From Brachynemurus nebulosus (Eukaryota > Arthropoda > Insecta > Neuroptera > Myrmeleontidae): a stretch of 64,000 nt of DNA. Positions 44,424-56,439 of this stretch are shown here, piece after piece. Both the position numbers and the translations under genes were made by a program. Under the pieces are notes generated by a model. It saw only the letters and a list, made by a program, of their open reading frames with translations, did not search any database and had not been told where the DNA came from. The stretch's first letter is position 1, and each line of letters starts with the position of its first letter. The stretch spans positions 1,293,001 through 1,357,000 of the forward strand of contig JAPWDM010000021.1 in assembly GCA_035578155.1 (NCBI GenBank). Direction: 5' to 3'.

Positions 44424-44737
44424 TCACGAATCCCCGCACCGAATATTATTTTCTTTCCAAGCAGCTGCTCGTTCACCAAAATTTTCGTCTGATGATTTCA
44501 CTCGTTCCCACGCTTTACTAGCTAAAATTAAATCGGCTTTTTGTCGATCTTTTATATCTTTAAATTGTGAATAGGCAATATCGTGTTCTTTGCACGCAGC
44601 GTCCAATTTGCTGATACCAGGATCACCACGAAACAACCGTTCTCGTAGTTTAGTTCCAGATCAACAGTATTGGTAACCAGGTAAATGTAATTCAAATGAC
44701 GGTTACAACTGACGGTTCGTTGTTTTCGCACGGACAT
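44424..44737 (-). pseudogene. Phospholipase-A2-like domain gene, Polinton/adintovirus or parvovirus type
   Basis: The open part 44636-44424 carries LDAACKEHDIAYSQ, the His-Asp catalytic dyad of the parvovirus VP1-type phospholipase A2, followed by a helical ADLILASKAWERV and a GERAAAW stretch. Upstream to ATG 44737 the same protein seems to continue in another frame, where the calcium loop lies, with one stop and a frameshift. In viruses this domain helps particles breach the endosomal membrane. Homologous small genes also occur in Polinton and adintovirus elements of insects. It is divergent from the ATPase gene 91 bp away. It is broken. Confidence 0.7.
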
Positions 44738-44827
44738 TTTCAGTGAAACTGAAATTAGAAAATGAATGTTAAGCTATATGTATATAGATAATATAAATAT
44801 ATTTGAAATCTAACTTAACTGATTAGT

Positions 44828-45635
44828 ATGAAAAATAACTTAATTCAATTAACATCAACGAGGTCTTCTTCCTCTTCGTTCGCTAAACAACAGGAAACAT
44901 TACCAGTAAACAATTTTGATTTTTCATCGGATGATACTAACAACAACTTTAAGAAAAACGGTGCATTATTACCGAAGAATATTAGAACAGTTATTTGTAG
45001 TCCAAGTGGATGTGGTAAGACGTCGTTACTTATTTCACTCATACAACACTCCAATGGATTGACATTTGAAAATATATACATCTACTCCAAATCACTACAC
45101 CAACCGAAATATAAATATCTAAAACAAATCACCGAAGCTGTTAAAGGTTTAGGTTATTTTACATTCTCCAATAATGATGTCGTCATACCAACAAGTGATG
45201 CTTTACAATATTCGTTGATAATATTTGATGATGTATTTGTGCGGGAAAAGAAAGCCGTAATAGAAGAATATTTTTGCCACTCTTGGCACTACAACGATGA
45301 TTATTTTTATTTAACATAAACGTATACAGCAGCGCCGAAGCATCATGTATGGGACAATACTACTTTTATTACCGTCTTCAGACAAGATGACCTCAACCTC
45401 AGGCATACTTTCGACGACCATGTTAATTCCGACATATCATTCTTACAATTTAAAGAACTGTCAAAAATGTTGGCAAGATAGATACGAATTCTTAACTATC
45501 TGCAAAGAAGATGATATTCACAACGGAAGATACCGAAACAAATTTGATAGCGGCTTGAAAGTCTCTGATGGCTTCACATTTTATAAGTGTAATAAAAAAA
45601 ATTCACCTTTTCAGAGACCGCAATTAATTTTATGA
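44828..45635 (+). pseudogene. Packaging ATPase (FtsK/HerA-like) of Polinton/adintovirus type
   Basis: 44828-45319 opens with a Ser/Asn-rich leader. Walker A SGCGKTSLL (about 45004-45030) and the family block SKSLHQPKYKYL (near 45090) follow, then Walker B LIIFDDV (about 45214-45233). The frame is lost at about 45300. Sequence of the C-terminal part appears in other frames to about 45635. In the family this ATPase pumps DNA into the capsid. No polymerase, integrase, capsid or protease gene lies nearby, so only a fragment survives. A bare match to a cellular ATPase is unlikely given the QPKY block. Confidence 0.75.
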
Positions 45636-46602
45636 CTTATTTTGGTAAAAATTTTTTTATATTTTTAAGATTTTCAATATTTTTAAATTGTGTTAAGAAA
45701 AAGTTTAAGTTCAATATTGATTTATATGTAACAAAGCAAAAAATCATAGATCCTTAACATTGCTTGCATTAAAGTTGGAAATTTCAAAATACAAACTAGA
45801 TTATGAACCTTATTTTATCGGCTAATCATGAATTGCATCCCGCGGTTGAAAAAGATCAACCGACCCTAAAATTGGAATTCAACACAAAAAGGGAAACACA
45901 CGAATAGCATCCCTTGGTCAATATTGTATTGCTTTTATGCGTGTAGTTGGTTACAACACATATTATGTTACAAATACATACATGCATACAATTTAATCAT
46001 TATTTTATATACCTAAAATAATTATAAAAAATAGTTTTTGAAAATTTAAAAAACTTCTCGTAGTGTGATTTTAAGCCTTTTTTGAAAAATTTACATAGCC
46101 ATATTTTCAAAACGGGGGTGGGGCAGAATTTAATTAATTATATTTGATATTTTCTTAATTATACGTATATAGTTAATTAGTAGTTTCTTAATTATACACA
46201 TAACTTTGCGTGCATGCACAGAGCCTAATTTTCATACAGCATGTTATTATTTTTAAAAGGTAAATGAAAAAATTACTGAAAATTATTGCACAGAATAATT
46301 ATTCCACTTACCAAAAGCGGCCTTTAAAAGACCTTATCAAGTATGGAAATCCGCCAAGTGTGTTAATTTAGACAGGACAGATGACAGAAGGCAAAAATAG
46401 ATAAGCAGGGAGGAATACAAACAGACAGACAGACTGGGTAGAGTAATGGACAGACGGAAAAAAAGACAGAAGAACCAAACATACAAACAGGAGAAAATCA
46501 GTGGCGGCTTGTGGAGCTTATCAAAAGGTAGGCGACATAAAAGCTCGATCAGATAATTACGTGTAAAACTTGCACACCATAAATAGGATTCATTTTACAA
46601 TA
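45636..46602. other. AT-rich spacer with (GACA)n
   Basis: No gene. A GACAGACAGAC-rich, purine-biased stretch lies at 46375-46490. Confidence 0.5.
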
Positions 46603-47159
46603 CAACTGAACTCTTTTTTATGCGGTCCTTTTTTGTACGATTTTTTTTATGGGATTTTCTTTATGCGGTTTTTAAAAAAATGGCCATTAAAATGCATAAT
46701 ATAAATCAAAATCAAGAGACAGTAAGAAACTTAAGCATTTACTATAATATCTTTCTTTGATAAAAATACTTTTTAACGGCTTTTAAGCACTTAATCAATA
46801 CACTGCATAAGAACATAAGTTATTGCATCATTTAATTTTGTTACAGATGTATTTTTCAAAATTTTCATAATATTATAAAATTGAAATAAAATATTTCTAC
46901 ATGTGAATTAATGTTATATCTTGTTTATAATAGCAACTTCTAAGGAAATTTCTAAGTTTTGAACGTTTTGAGTTATGTTTTTTTGATGAAACTTTTTTAT
47001 GCGGTCCGGACCAACCACATAAAAAGAAGTTTTTGTGCAATCTGGATCGAACTATACTTTTTATAGCTTTTTATAGCTATTTATGATATTTTTGAATATA
47101 TTTTTTTGTGCGATTTTTTTTATGCGATCCTATCCACTGCACAAAAAAAGGATCAACTG
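46603..47159. mobile_element. Possible pogo-type MITE (557 bp)
   Basis: TA flanks both sides (46601-46602 and 47160-47161). The ends CAACTGAACTCTTTTTTATG and, in inverse, CAGTTGATCCTTTTTTTG are related. ATGCGGTCC/ATGCGATCC motifs repeat internally. No ORF. Confidence 0.45.
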
Positions 47160-48384
47160 TAGTAAGTATTTATAATTTAAAAATAAAAAATTAAAAAAAG
47201 AAAAATAAATAAATTCCGAAAGAAAGTTACAGAAATTAACAAATGAAGAAACTAAATAACCAAAGCGATGAAAAAATGGAGGTAAAATAAAAAAAATGAA
47301 ATGAAAATTAATTATAACAATGAAATTCAAAAACGACAACAAATAAGCAACGGTCGGTATTACTTGCAAACATTCGACTCAACGAATAATTTCTTACTGA
47401 AATTCATATTTAAATATTTTCTGTTCCACTATCACCGTTCTAATACGTAGATATATTTGCATAGGACAGAAAGACGTACGAGTAGCATCGTCCTTATTCG
47501 AAGACAGCCGATGACATATAGGCGGCGAAGAACAGCGCCTATACCGAACATTATGTACGGATGGATTTCTCTCAATGTGTTAGTGAGAAATCTGCATACA
47601 TATTATACAAATACACACAAACTAGTCAGGCAATAATCTCAGTGCCTATCTTTAGTTTGTACATTGTCGAGCCACGACTTTCACCTAAATTCTTATAATA
47701 ATAAAACAATTAAATAATCATTAGGAAAATCCCCTAGGATAGAAAGTCAAATAAAAAACCATATAAATAGAGCACGATCTGACCCAATTAATAATTATTA
47801 AAATCACTATCGTAAGATTAAGATGTAATTTTTAATTGTTACAATAAATATTTAAGTTTATTCTTGTGTTGTTTCTTAAAAATAGTATTATTCAATTCGA
47901 CGATAAAAAGTCTATTTTAAATAGCAGTCTATTTAAAGTGTTAGTAAATTTGACGATAACAAGTCTTTTAAACATTCGACAATTACAAGTCAGTGTTAAA
48001 CATCGCCAACTGTTGGAAAACCATCAACGACATTGGTAAATCAAGATTTTACGGAGTCTTATCTTCAATAAAAACTGCCCTGGTGACAGCGACGCCTTTC
48101 AATCGAATTGTGCCGTAAAACTCAGGATACGACAACATACACAATATTAATAAGATATGCAATGCTCTATTGTCCAATTTGAATATCATATGCAATGAAA
48201 CAAATATAAGGCTAGAGTTAAAACCATTTCATATTGTTTTTGTAATTTTTATTAAATATGTGTTTAAAATACATAAATTATGAAAATTATTTCAAAAATT
48301 ATTATCTTAAGTATCTGAAAACGAATGTTTTAAATTTTATTTACCCCCGTAAATTTCTAAGGTAGGCGGCGCCTATATACATTA
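47160..48384. other. Non-coding, with short repeats
   Basis: A motif of TTCGACGATAAAAAGTC type occurs three times at 47896-48000 (the later ones TTTGACGATAACAAGTC and TTCGACAATTACAAGTC). Nothing else recognised. Confidence 0.5.
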
Positions 48385-49382
48385 AAGGCTCTATATACAT
48401 ATAAGTTCCGGTAGCTCTAGTTAATATTGGAAACTGTTGAAATTTTTTAAAACAGAATCGGTAGAGACAAAATTTAAATTGACGTAGCATATAATTGTTT
48501 TAGAGCTTGAAAAAATATACAGGAATATTAACTTATTACCATATATGAATCCAGGGTCGTAGTTATTAGCGGGTTTTCTATTATCAGTGTAGAATTTAAT
48601 TATTTTATAAACAGCATATATATAAATATTTTATACATATTATACAATTTCATATATACATAGTACCTTACAAATTTTATTTTACAGTAGAAATTATTCT
48701 TTTGAAATTACTGATCCAGCATTTTTATTAACTAGTAGAATAGTCCTCTAAAGGAAATGTAATATTACACGATCACTATTAAAAATATAAAAGGTTTCAT
48801 TCTAAAAGTATTACTCGCATATCTGTGAAATTATGATGATCCGAACGGAATTCACCAATGCTGGAAAATCAAAAGTACGTTGTACTAGAAATTGGATACA
48901 ATAAATATTTAATTTTTTCAATAACCTCCTACACTTTGACATTTTAAGCGCATGAAAACGTACAGCACATCGGCTATACGTATGTGCCAACAAAAGAACA
49001 AACACATATTTTAAAGGAGCTACTCATCCCATTTCCTTTTGTTGTCAGGTAAATATCGTTAGTATCAGCGTAAGAGACATATTTTTTCAAATAATAGAAG
49101 TTGCACCGATTACTTTTTTATCCCATTTGTTTTGCAACTGATGAAACTATATATATCGCAGTGCAAATTTTATCAAAAAATTTTACTGACGGTCCGCTAA
49201 TAACTACGACTCTGGATTGGTAATAGGTTAATATCCCTGTATATTTTTTCAAGCTCTAAAACAATTATATGCTACGTCAATTTAAATTTTTCCTCTACCG
49301 ATTCTGTTTTTAAAATACTTCAGCAGTTTTCAATATTAACTAGAGCTACCGGAACTTATATATGTATAGAGAGCCCTTAATT
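48385..49382. mobile_element. 1-kb foldback element
   Basis: Arms 48385-48580 and 49185-49382 match in inverse at about 90%, sharing for example TTAAATTGACGTAGCATATA. The inner 600 bp is AT-rich with looser pairing and no ORF that looks real. Confidence 0.8.
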
Positions 49383-50235
49383 TTGCACGAATAACATTAT
49401 AATAAAATTTTATCCCATATTTTTGTTTAAATATTAATTGTAGGTATAAATACAATAAATAAAAACGATTTAAAAAGTTATTTTAAAGATATTATAAGTA
49501 AAATATTGAGTGCACATGTAAGATTTTAGATTAATATTTGAGCTTTTAACTTTAACGTAATGGCTTTTAGCAAAAACAGGTAAACTAGTATTTTTGATGT
49601 AGTTTTCATATTTGATATCAATATTTTGATTGGTCCAACCATATTCACCCTATTTCAAATTTTACCCAAGTTTTATAGTCAAGGCCCCTCCAGTAGGTCC
49701 GATCCTGGATTTGAGTACATCAATAGGAAGACCTTTAAAAATTAAGGGTTGTGTCAATTTAAACTTTTTTCTATCTGTTATAGTTTTCGAGTAATTTGAC
49801 AAAATTAAATTTTTACCCCAACTTTGGGGGTGGATTTCACCCCTTAAATGGCGTTTTTGGCAGATAAAGAAAAATACCTGTCTGTTATTTTTTTGTGTTC
49901 TACACACCTACCAAATTTCATCAAAATCGGGAATTATCACTTCAAGACCTTTACTTGTTAGTAAAACGTTTATGTGAATCTTCCACGTTGGTTACGTAAC
50001 TTCAGACTAACTTTATGCTTTGTTCCTTGTGCTCCCGAACTTTCCTTATCGTGTACTTAAACTTTAATTATTAATAATTTTTACTTAACTAATTTTCCTT
50101 TCAACTGGTTAGAAAAGGAATTACAAGACGCTAATATAGATTTAAATTACAAGATAAAAATTAAATTGGATAAGATTAAGACCACAGCTAGTAAAAATAA
50201 AGAGAGAGTTGTATCACTCCTTGAGAATGATATTT
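49383..50235. other. Non-coding repeat-like sequence and a short coding-like stretch
   Basis: 49600-49960 has a C-run/G-run pattern (CCCCTCCAG, TGGGGGTGGATTTCACCCC) and ACCAAATTTCATCAAAATCG, phrases common in insect dispersed repeats. 50104-50250 on the plus strand is coding-like (WLEKELQDANIDLNYKIK) but matches no family I know. Confidence 0.35.
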
Positions 50236-50239
50236 TGGG

Positions 50240-50366
50240 AGTGACTCTTACTTTTTGGTGCCTTTTGGTGTTTCTTGGTGTCTTTGATGTCTTTTGGTGT
50301 CTTTATGGTGCATTCTGGTTTGTGCCTTTTGGTGTCTTTTCGTGCATTTTGGTACCTTTTGGTGTC
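50240..50366 (+). repeat. Minisatellite based on TTTTGGTGTC
   Basis: About a dozen degenerate copies of a 10- to 15-base T/G-rich unit. It lies directly at the 3' end of the unknown minus-strand gene whose stop codon is at 50365-50367. Confidence 0.8.
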
Positions 50367-50379
50367 ATTTAGAACCTAT

Positions 50380-50805
50380 TGTACGTGATGGTAATGATTA
50401 CCAAATAAACGAGACTGCATTTCCAATAGGTGCAATGTATATTGACTTCACAATCATTTATACATAGATAAAATAAATCTTACACATTTCACAATAACAA
50501 AAATGACTGGCAACAAATAATTAATTTAATATTAAAGATACTGAAGTAACTAAACTGATGAACGTACATGTATGCACTGTTCTTATTTGTATGAACTGAT
50601 CATGAAAATGTATGACTGAGCCGTTTAATGGATAAACGGTGACTCTCTTGTATGATAGTCAAATGACGACTCGCTCTCACGAGAGTCCGATGAATACTGC
50701 TTACACACTCAAGGTGCTTGGTAGTTGGTTGTCACACTAGGTTGACTAGGCGACGTATGTATGAGTGGGGTACATTTCGGTTAAAAATTCAAATTTAAAC
50801 CAACA
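50380..50805 (-). repeat. Pao 3' LTR
   Basis: 426 bp, longer than the other LTR by an insertion near 50660 (GATAGTCA-type duplication). Otherwise nearly identical. Confidence 0.9.
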
Positions 50806-51328
50806 TGCCGCCTGCCTTGAAGGACTCGCCTTCAAAATTGACATAATCATATTGATAACCCTAAGGCTAAATATGAACGATGCATACACGCAGCTATGAC
50901 TTTGAAGAAAATACAAAATTCATAATTGAACGAGTACAAATAAATCGAGAAAACTACTTCCACGAACAAATTGTGATATATAAATGCAATGAATGAAAAA
51001 ATGTGAAAATAGTTTGCAATATAAAATTTGGAAAAACATTGAAAAATAAATTCAAAATACATTTAAAATGTTGAAAATGATATGAAAATTCATTCAAAAT
51101 GAATGAAACTGGTGATTCAAAAATAATTGAAAAATTAGCTTTGAAAGAATTTGAAAATAGTTTGAGAAATTAGTCTTTATTCAGTCACTGGTTGGGAGAG
51201 GGCACACTTTTGACACTGCACGACTCACTATGTTTTTTGTTTTCACGTCCACTACTCGCACAACACCATGACTTCCAGGATGTAACTGAATAATTCGGCC
51301 ACAAGACCATTGATGAGTAGGCAGATTG

Positions 51329-52072
51329 TCATCTTTTAATAAAACAAGTTGATCCACTTGAATCGATTGACTGGTTTTGTCGTTCCATTTTGCCCTTGTT
51401 TGGTTTCCACCGTAACCAAAAATGACGTGTCATTTGTTGGAGGTGTTGCCATTTCGACAAACGATTGACCGGAACAGAAACTAACTCTGGTTCGGATATG
51501 GCTTTTAATGAATCGCCAATTAAGAAATGACCAGGCGTGAGAAATGTAAGGTCAGATGGGTCATCAGACATAGGAGTGATTGGTCGAGAATTAAGGATGG
51601 ATTCGACCTGTGTAATCACTGTGTACAACTGTTCAAATGTTAACGGTGTGTCTGATAACACTCGTTTTAAGTGATATTTAGCTGATTTAACAGCTGATTC
51701 CGAAATTCCGCCAAATGACGGTGATCGAGCCGGAATGAAATGCCATGATATTTGAAATTCTGTTAAAAATGATTTGATATCATTTATGGCATTTTCCGTA
51801 ATGAAAGCTTCTGCTAGTGCCTTTAATTATTAATAGATTTGAGCGTTACTTTATGGTATTCCATATTTGTTTATTATTTACCTTTAATTCTTTATTTGCC
51901 GCGGTAAAATTACTTGCATTGTCCGAATATACGACTGCGCATATACCTCTTCTGCTAGTGAAACGTTTGAGCGTAGCTATGAATGATTCCGAGGTTAATG
52001 AAGTAACCAATTCTAAATGTACTGCCTTGGTGGCGAGACAAATAAAGATAACTATAATAAATAAGCCTTATT
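51329..52072 (-). pseudogene. Pao integrase core end and C-terminal domain
   Basis: Minus-strand sequence continuing from the ORF ending at 52072. It includes VYSDNASNF with the second catalytic Asp near 51920 and GGISESAVKSAKYHL with the Glu near 51710, then the DUF5641-type C-terminal region (LNSRPITPM, LTPGHFLIG, FWLRWKPN) to 51329. The catalytic core is split by the 52-bp Penelope insertion at 51829-51880, which shifts the frame. Confidence 0.85.
51829..51880 (+). mobile_element. 52-bp Penelope terminal fragment inserted in Pao integrase
   Basis: Flanked by a 9-bp duplication CCTTTAATT (51820-51828 and 51881-51889). Its first 42 bases match 24756-24797 beside the other Penelope element, and its end shares ATATTTGTTTATTATTTAC with 25570-25587. 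It is an extremely 5'-truncated insertion. Confidence 0.75.
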
Positions 52073-53319
52073 TATGATTTTTGATCTAGAACTGTCCTTA
52101 ATATTGTAGGGACCAGCATAGTCGATGCCACAATTTGTGAAATTTGTGAAACACTATGTGTAGGTAGATCGCCCATAAATGACTGTGTAAACTGAGGTTT
52201 ATTTTTGAAGCATGTTAAACAATTTTTTGTGATACTTTTTACTAGCCTTTTGGCACCCAGTGGCCAATATTTTAATCTGATTGTTGCTAGTAAAGTCTGA
52301 GGACCTGCATGTAAATGTAATATGTGTTCATTTTGAACAATAAGTTTTGTTAATGCATGATTTGCAGGTAAAACAACTGGATACTTTTGCGCAAACGGGA
52401 TTGGAGCATTGCGTAATCGTCCTCCTACCCTTAATAGCCCGTTTTCATCGATAAATGGGTTAAAGTTAAGTAGTTTGCTTTTCTTGTGAACACTATTGGT
52501 ACGTGTTATATTGTCAAATTCTTTTGAGAACTCTTGTTTTTGACAAATTTTAATCAAAGTATTGAGGGATTCTGTAAATTCGTCGCAAGTGATAGAGCCA
52601 AACTGTCTTGAATCTTTGGTTTTACACTTGCTGTTCTTTATGAATCGCAATATATACGCTGCAACATTGAGTAATTTGCTTAACTTTGAATATTTATCGA
52701 ATACATCGAATTCGTGATTAATTGTATTCGTGAATGCATTTGTGTTTATATTCCTTTTTTCAGGAATTTCTGATAACGATTCATGTGATATGCCGTCAGA
52801 TAAAGGAAATTGTGTGTCATTTTGCATGAGCCACTCTGGCCCGTGCCACCAAAATAATGACGTTTGGAGCTTTATTGGATTTGTTCCTCGCGAAATAATA
52901 TCCGCTGGATTTGATTGGCTTGAAACGTGATACCAATCAGTAGGTTTGGTTAAATCCTGGATTTTGCTAACTCTGTTATCGACAAATGTCTTCCATTGAT
53001 GGGAAGGCGATTGAATCCAGGCTAGGACAATTTTTAAATCTGTCCAGTAGAATGTTTCATCTACGTTGATTGTTAACGCTTTTGTTACAACGTGTACTAA
53101 TTTTGCTGCTAAAAGTGCTCCACATAACTCTAATCGTGGAAGGTTAATTGATTTTAAGGGAGCAACTCGTAATTTTGCACAAAGTAACACGGACGAAAAA
53201 TCGTGATTTAAATTAGCGCTACGAACATAGACGCAGGCGACATATGCCTTTTCAGAGGCATCGCAAAATGCGTGTAACTTTACGCGATTAACATTTTGAC
53301 ATCCGACTATATATATCAC
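52072..53319 (-). CDS. Pao RNase H and integrase N-terminal part
   Basis: An open stretch of 415 codons. It has RNase H start [18 protein letters not shown], then [37 protein letters not shown], a linker, [11 protein letters not shown], and the integrase zinc-binding H-H-C-C ([20 protein letters not shown] ... CLTCFKNKP). It belongs to the polyprotein and has no start of its own. A stop near 53310 separates it from the RT ORF. Confidence 0.88.
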   Translation of the reverse strand: MIYIVGCQNVNRVKLHAFCDASEKAYVACVYVRSANLNHDFSSVLLCAKLRVAPLKSINLPRLELCGALLAAKLVHVVTKALTINVDETFYWTDLKIVLAWIQSPSHQWKTFVDNRVSKIQDLTKPTDWYHVSSQSNPADIISRGTNPIKLQTSLFWWHGPEWLMQNDTQFPLSDGISHESLSEIPEKRNINTNAFTNTINHEFDVFDKYSKLSKLLNVAAYILRFIKNSKCKTKDSRQFGSITCDEFTESLNTLIKICQKQEFSKEFDNITRTNSVHKKSKLLNFNPFIDENGLLRVGGRLRNAPIPFAQKYPVVLPANHALTKLIVQNEHILHLHAGPQTLLATIRLKYWPLGAKRLVKSITKNCLTCFKNKPQFTQSFMGDLPTHSVSQISQIVASTMLVPTILRTVLDQKS

Positions 53320-53912
53320 TCATCTAGAATGTTCGATGGAACCGGTTCGTCCCAATCGATGTTTTGCTGCCATAACTTTTGAATTAATAGTTTGGCTTTG
53401 ATAATACAAGGTCCTAATAGCCCTAACGGATCAAAAAATTGAGAAATTTTGGACAAAATGAATCTTTTTGTGATGGGACTTGTAGTTGAAATATCAGCTA
53501 CTGAATAATGAAGTTCGTCTGAATTTGAATTCCATAAAAGACCGAGCATTTTTAAAGAATCGACAACATTTAATGTTAAGGCTCGAGATTCATAGGACGA
53601 TTTATTGAAACTTGTGAGATGATCAGGATGGTTTGAAGCCCATTTGTAGAGATTAAAACCACCTGAAGCGAGAAGTTCGATTAGCTGATCTCGAATTTCT
53701 AATGCGTCTGGTATACTGTCGGTACCAGTCATGATATCGTCAACGTAAAAAACGCGTTGAACGACTTTAGCAGCTTTTTGAAATTTGGGTTCCGGATCTT
53801 CAGCTAATTTATGTAATGATTTGATAGCTAAATAAGATCCACAAGCTGTACCGTACGTAACAGTGTTAAGGCGATATATTTGAATAGGTGAATCTTGATT
53901 ATCACGCCACAT
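53316..53912 (-). CDS. Pao reverse transcriptase, YVDD half
   Basis: Contains [30 protein letters not shown] (YVDD at about 53735-53746), [10 protein letters not shown], and [17 protein letters not shown], the usual Pao RT-to-connection sequence. Continuous with the next upstream ORF apart from a stop near 53930. Confidence 0.9.
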   Translation of the reverse strand: MWRDNQDSPIQIYRLNTVTYGTACGSYLAIKSLHKLAEDPEPKFQKAAKVVQRVFYVDDIMTGTDSIPDALEIRDQLIELLASGGFNLYKWASNHPDHLTSFNKSSYESRALTLNVVDSLKMLGLLWNSNSDELHYSVADISTTSPITKRFILSKISQFFDPLGLLGPCIIKAKLLIQKLWQQNIDWDEPVPSNILDE

Positions 53913-53933
53913 GATTCGTTGTAGATTCGAATC

Positions 53934-54873
53934 TTATTGATCGACATTAACCTGCTGATACATCTTTTCGCTGTCTGCCATTAAGACGAATTTATGCCCG
54001 CGCCAACGAACTATTATTGAAAATAAGTCCTTTTGCATGGTATGACCTACCATGAGAATGTCGTTTAATGAAATTCCTGAACCAGATTTTGCGGACGCGT
54101 CGAATACAACACGCAATTTTGTTGTTAAACTTGATGATTTTATAACTGCGTGGTGCGGTAAATCATAATTCGGAGTAATGTTTACTTCGTGTGATGGAAC
54201 TAATTCCATATGACCGAGATTTAAATATTCGTGAATAGTCGGCCATGAGTTTTGGCTGACTGTGGAGTTTTTTCTCCAATAGATGAAAACGTTTGAGTGC
54301 GGATTCATATGAATCGCTTAATTGATTTGTATCTCCTTTGATGGGCAGTTTAACTGTAAAACGACCTGATTTGTCGCGGGTTGTGTTTTCATCGTAATGT
54401 TGTTCACATGCCTTTTCTTGTAAGGACATGTTGACTGGATTGGGGATTTCCTCAATCTCACAAAATTTTTGAAATTGTGATTCCAGATTTGTGCTGAATG
54501 CACATACTAATGAATTGAAATTCGTGGAATTGTTTGAGGATGTCAATAATGGACCCGAAATGACCCATCCCAATTTAGGGTTTTGGAAATAGGTATGATT
54601 ATTTGATTTGAATTGCTCTGGTTTGATTATGTCCCAAAACAATTCGCATCCTATGAGCATGTCAATACTATTGGAATTTTGAAAATTAGGGTCTGCTAAT
54701 GTTATGTTTGTTGGTACCTCAATTGTTCTACAATTTGGAGGTGTGGATGGAAAGTTTTCGATAATGTTTGGTAAAACGAAGAATTTAGTGTTCGCGCTAT
54801 AATTTTCCGTACGTGACCGTATAGTAGCTGAAACCTGTTTATCGATTTGGATTCGTTTTTTATTTATACCCAT
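53934..54873 (-). pseudogene. Pao protease end (peptidase A17 region) and RT N-terminus
   Basis: 54873-54163 carries IDMLIGCELFWDII and LGWVISGPLL of the peptidase A17 region. A shift near 54300 leads into 54308-53934, with TTKLRVVFDASAKSGSGISL, NDILMVGH and LMADSEKMYQQVNV, the first catalytic Asp of RT. The family's ADI-KMYRQI block is slightly altered. Confidence 0.85.
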
Positions 54874-54905
54874 AACTGAAATATTAACATCTTTCGATTT
54901 GAGAT

Positions 54906-55577
54906 TTAATTGTTTTGCAACTGATTTTGTGAGGAAGGATGATTGCGTCCCGAATCTAATACTGCTCTACATGTTAGAGTCTTTCCTGAATTGCCGTGAA
55001 CCTCTACTAAGGCTGTAGCCAATAGAACTATACTTGAAGTTTCGGCTTTTGAACAAAAATTGGATATTGTATCCGATTGCTGACTATCTTCTATCGACTT
55101 TGGCGACGAAGAAGTTGCATTCTTCAATGATGAAGAATGATTTGCACTATGCGTAATGTGCAATAGGGAATTGTGTCTGTTGCCACAATGTTTCCAACCC
55201 CTTGAATTGCACTGTTTCAATGAATCACCTGTTCTTAGACAGTTGTTACAAAGCTTTAGAGCTTTTGCATCAGATATTCTTGATTGAATATCTTGATTTA
55301 AGAAAGCCTCACAATGATATATTGCATTTTGACCTTTACACTTAGGACATTTAAAATTGTATGTATTTTGTTTCTTGTTTGTGGCGACGAACGAATTTAT
55401 TTTTTGTTTGTTTCGCGAGAGCACTGTATTTGAGTTCAGTAACTCCAGCACTAAGCAATGATTATTTAAATATGATTCGAATTCCGATATTGTGGGCATT
55501 GTGTTCCTTTTGACTGAAGATTCCCATTCTCTTTTGGTTGCTGGGTCAATTTTTGATGACAATAAATAGACTAACAA
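54906..55577 (-). pseudogene. Pao Gag C-terminus, zinc knuckles and protease start
   Basis: EWESSVKRNTMPTISEFESYL of the Gag tail, then CPKCKGQNAIYHCEAF and a second knuckle CNNCLRTGDSLKQC, then ALVEVHGNSGKTLTCRAVLD leading to the protease active site Asp-Ser-Gly at about 54955, where the frame breaks. Confidence 0.85.
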
Positions 55578-55652
55578 GGTGTCCCAAGATTGTGTTGATT
55601 GACCTAACGCCTCAAGTGACCTAACGTGTCTAGAAAAGGTGTTTAAAAGATT

Positions 55653-56354
55653 TCAAAGTTCTTTTTGGGACTTTTTTGTAACCGCAGATAATTCAAATAG
55701 AGCTTTTACGTGAGTTTGAATTATTAAACGATTATTTTTGTAACGTTCGTTCAACAAATCCCACGCGATTTGATAATTTTGTTGCGTAGTTTGCAAAGAA
55801 ACAATGAGATTTGCTGCTTCACCCTTTAAACTGCTTTTCAAATAATGAAATTTTTGTATTTCAGTTAGGCTAGTATTTGTATGTACGAGAGAATTAAACA
55901 TGTCATAAAAAGGCAACTAAAAGAACCATTTATCATAGTTCCCACTGAACTGTGGCAACGACAATGCGGTGGCTTTGTGTGCGACAATGTGGCAACAACG
56001 TCGGTAGCTTTGTTGATATCGGCCAAAAATTGAATTTGGAATTATATTATCTGAATTCGAATGTGTGTCAATATTGGAAGCCTCATATTCGGAAATTGCA
56101 GTTTGTATTTTTGACATTAATTGAAAATATGAGCTTTCAAATTGAACGCGTTCATCGAGTTGTTCGCCACTTTCGTCGAGCATTTCGATTGAATCTTGAG
56201 TTTCTTGGAACTCATTCCGGCACGACTCGAATTTGGCTAACCTAAGCTTTAATTCTTTATTGAATTCCATTGATGAAAAATAAAATTTTAATCTTGTTAA
56301 ACGTGCCTTTATTTGGCCGCGTTTAATTGTGAGCTTTCTTAATTGTTCAGACAT
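55653..56354 (-). pseudogene. Pao Gag (DUF1759-type)
   Basis: Starts at ATG 56354 (MSEQLRKLTIKRGQIKARLT), with a coiled-coil-like first half, then LPQFSGNYDKWFF. A stop at 55917-55919 splits it from PFYDMFNSLVHTNTSL and FHYLKSSLKGEAANLI, the Gag core. It forms the particle. The 56238-55952 plus-strand open frame is its shadow. Confidence 0.85.
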
Positions 56355-56439
56355 TGTGATTGTAATTCGTTAAAACGAGTGAATAATTGCCAAATGTGAA
56401 GTTAAAACGAATGTAACGAATAAAATATCGATAATGTTA

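Noticed and set aside
52730..52930. Plus-strand ORF of 66 codons
   Set aside because: Antisense shadow of the Pao RNase H-integrase ORF.
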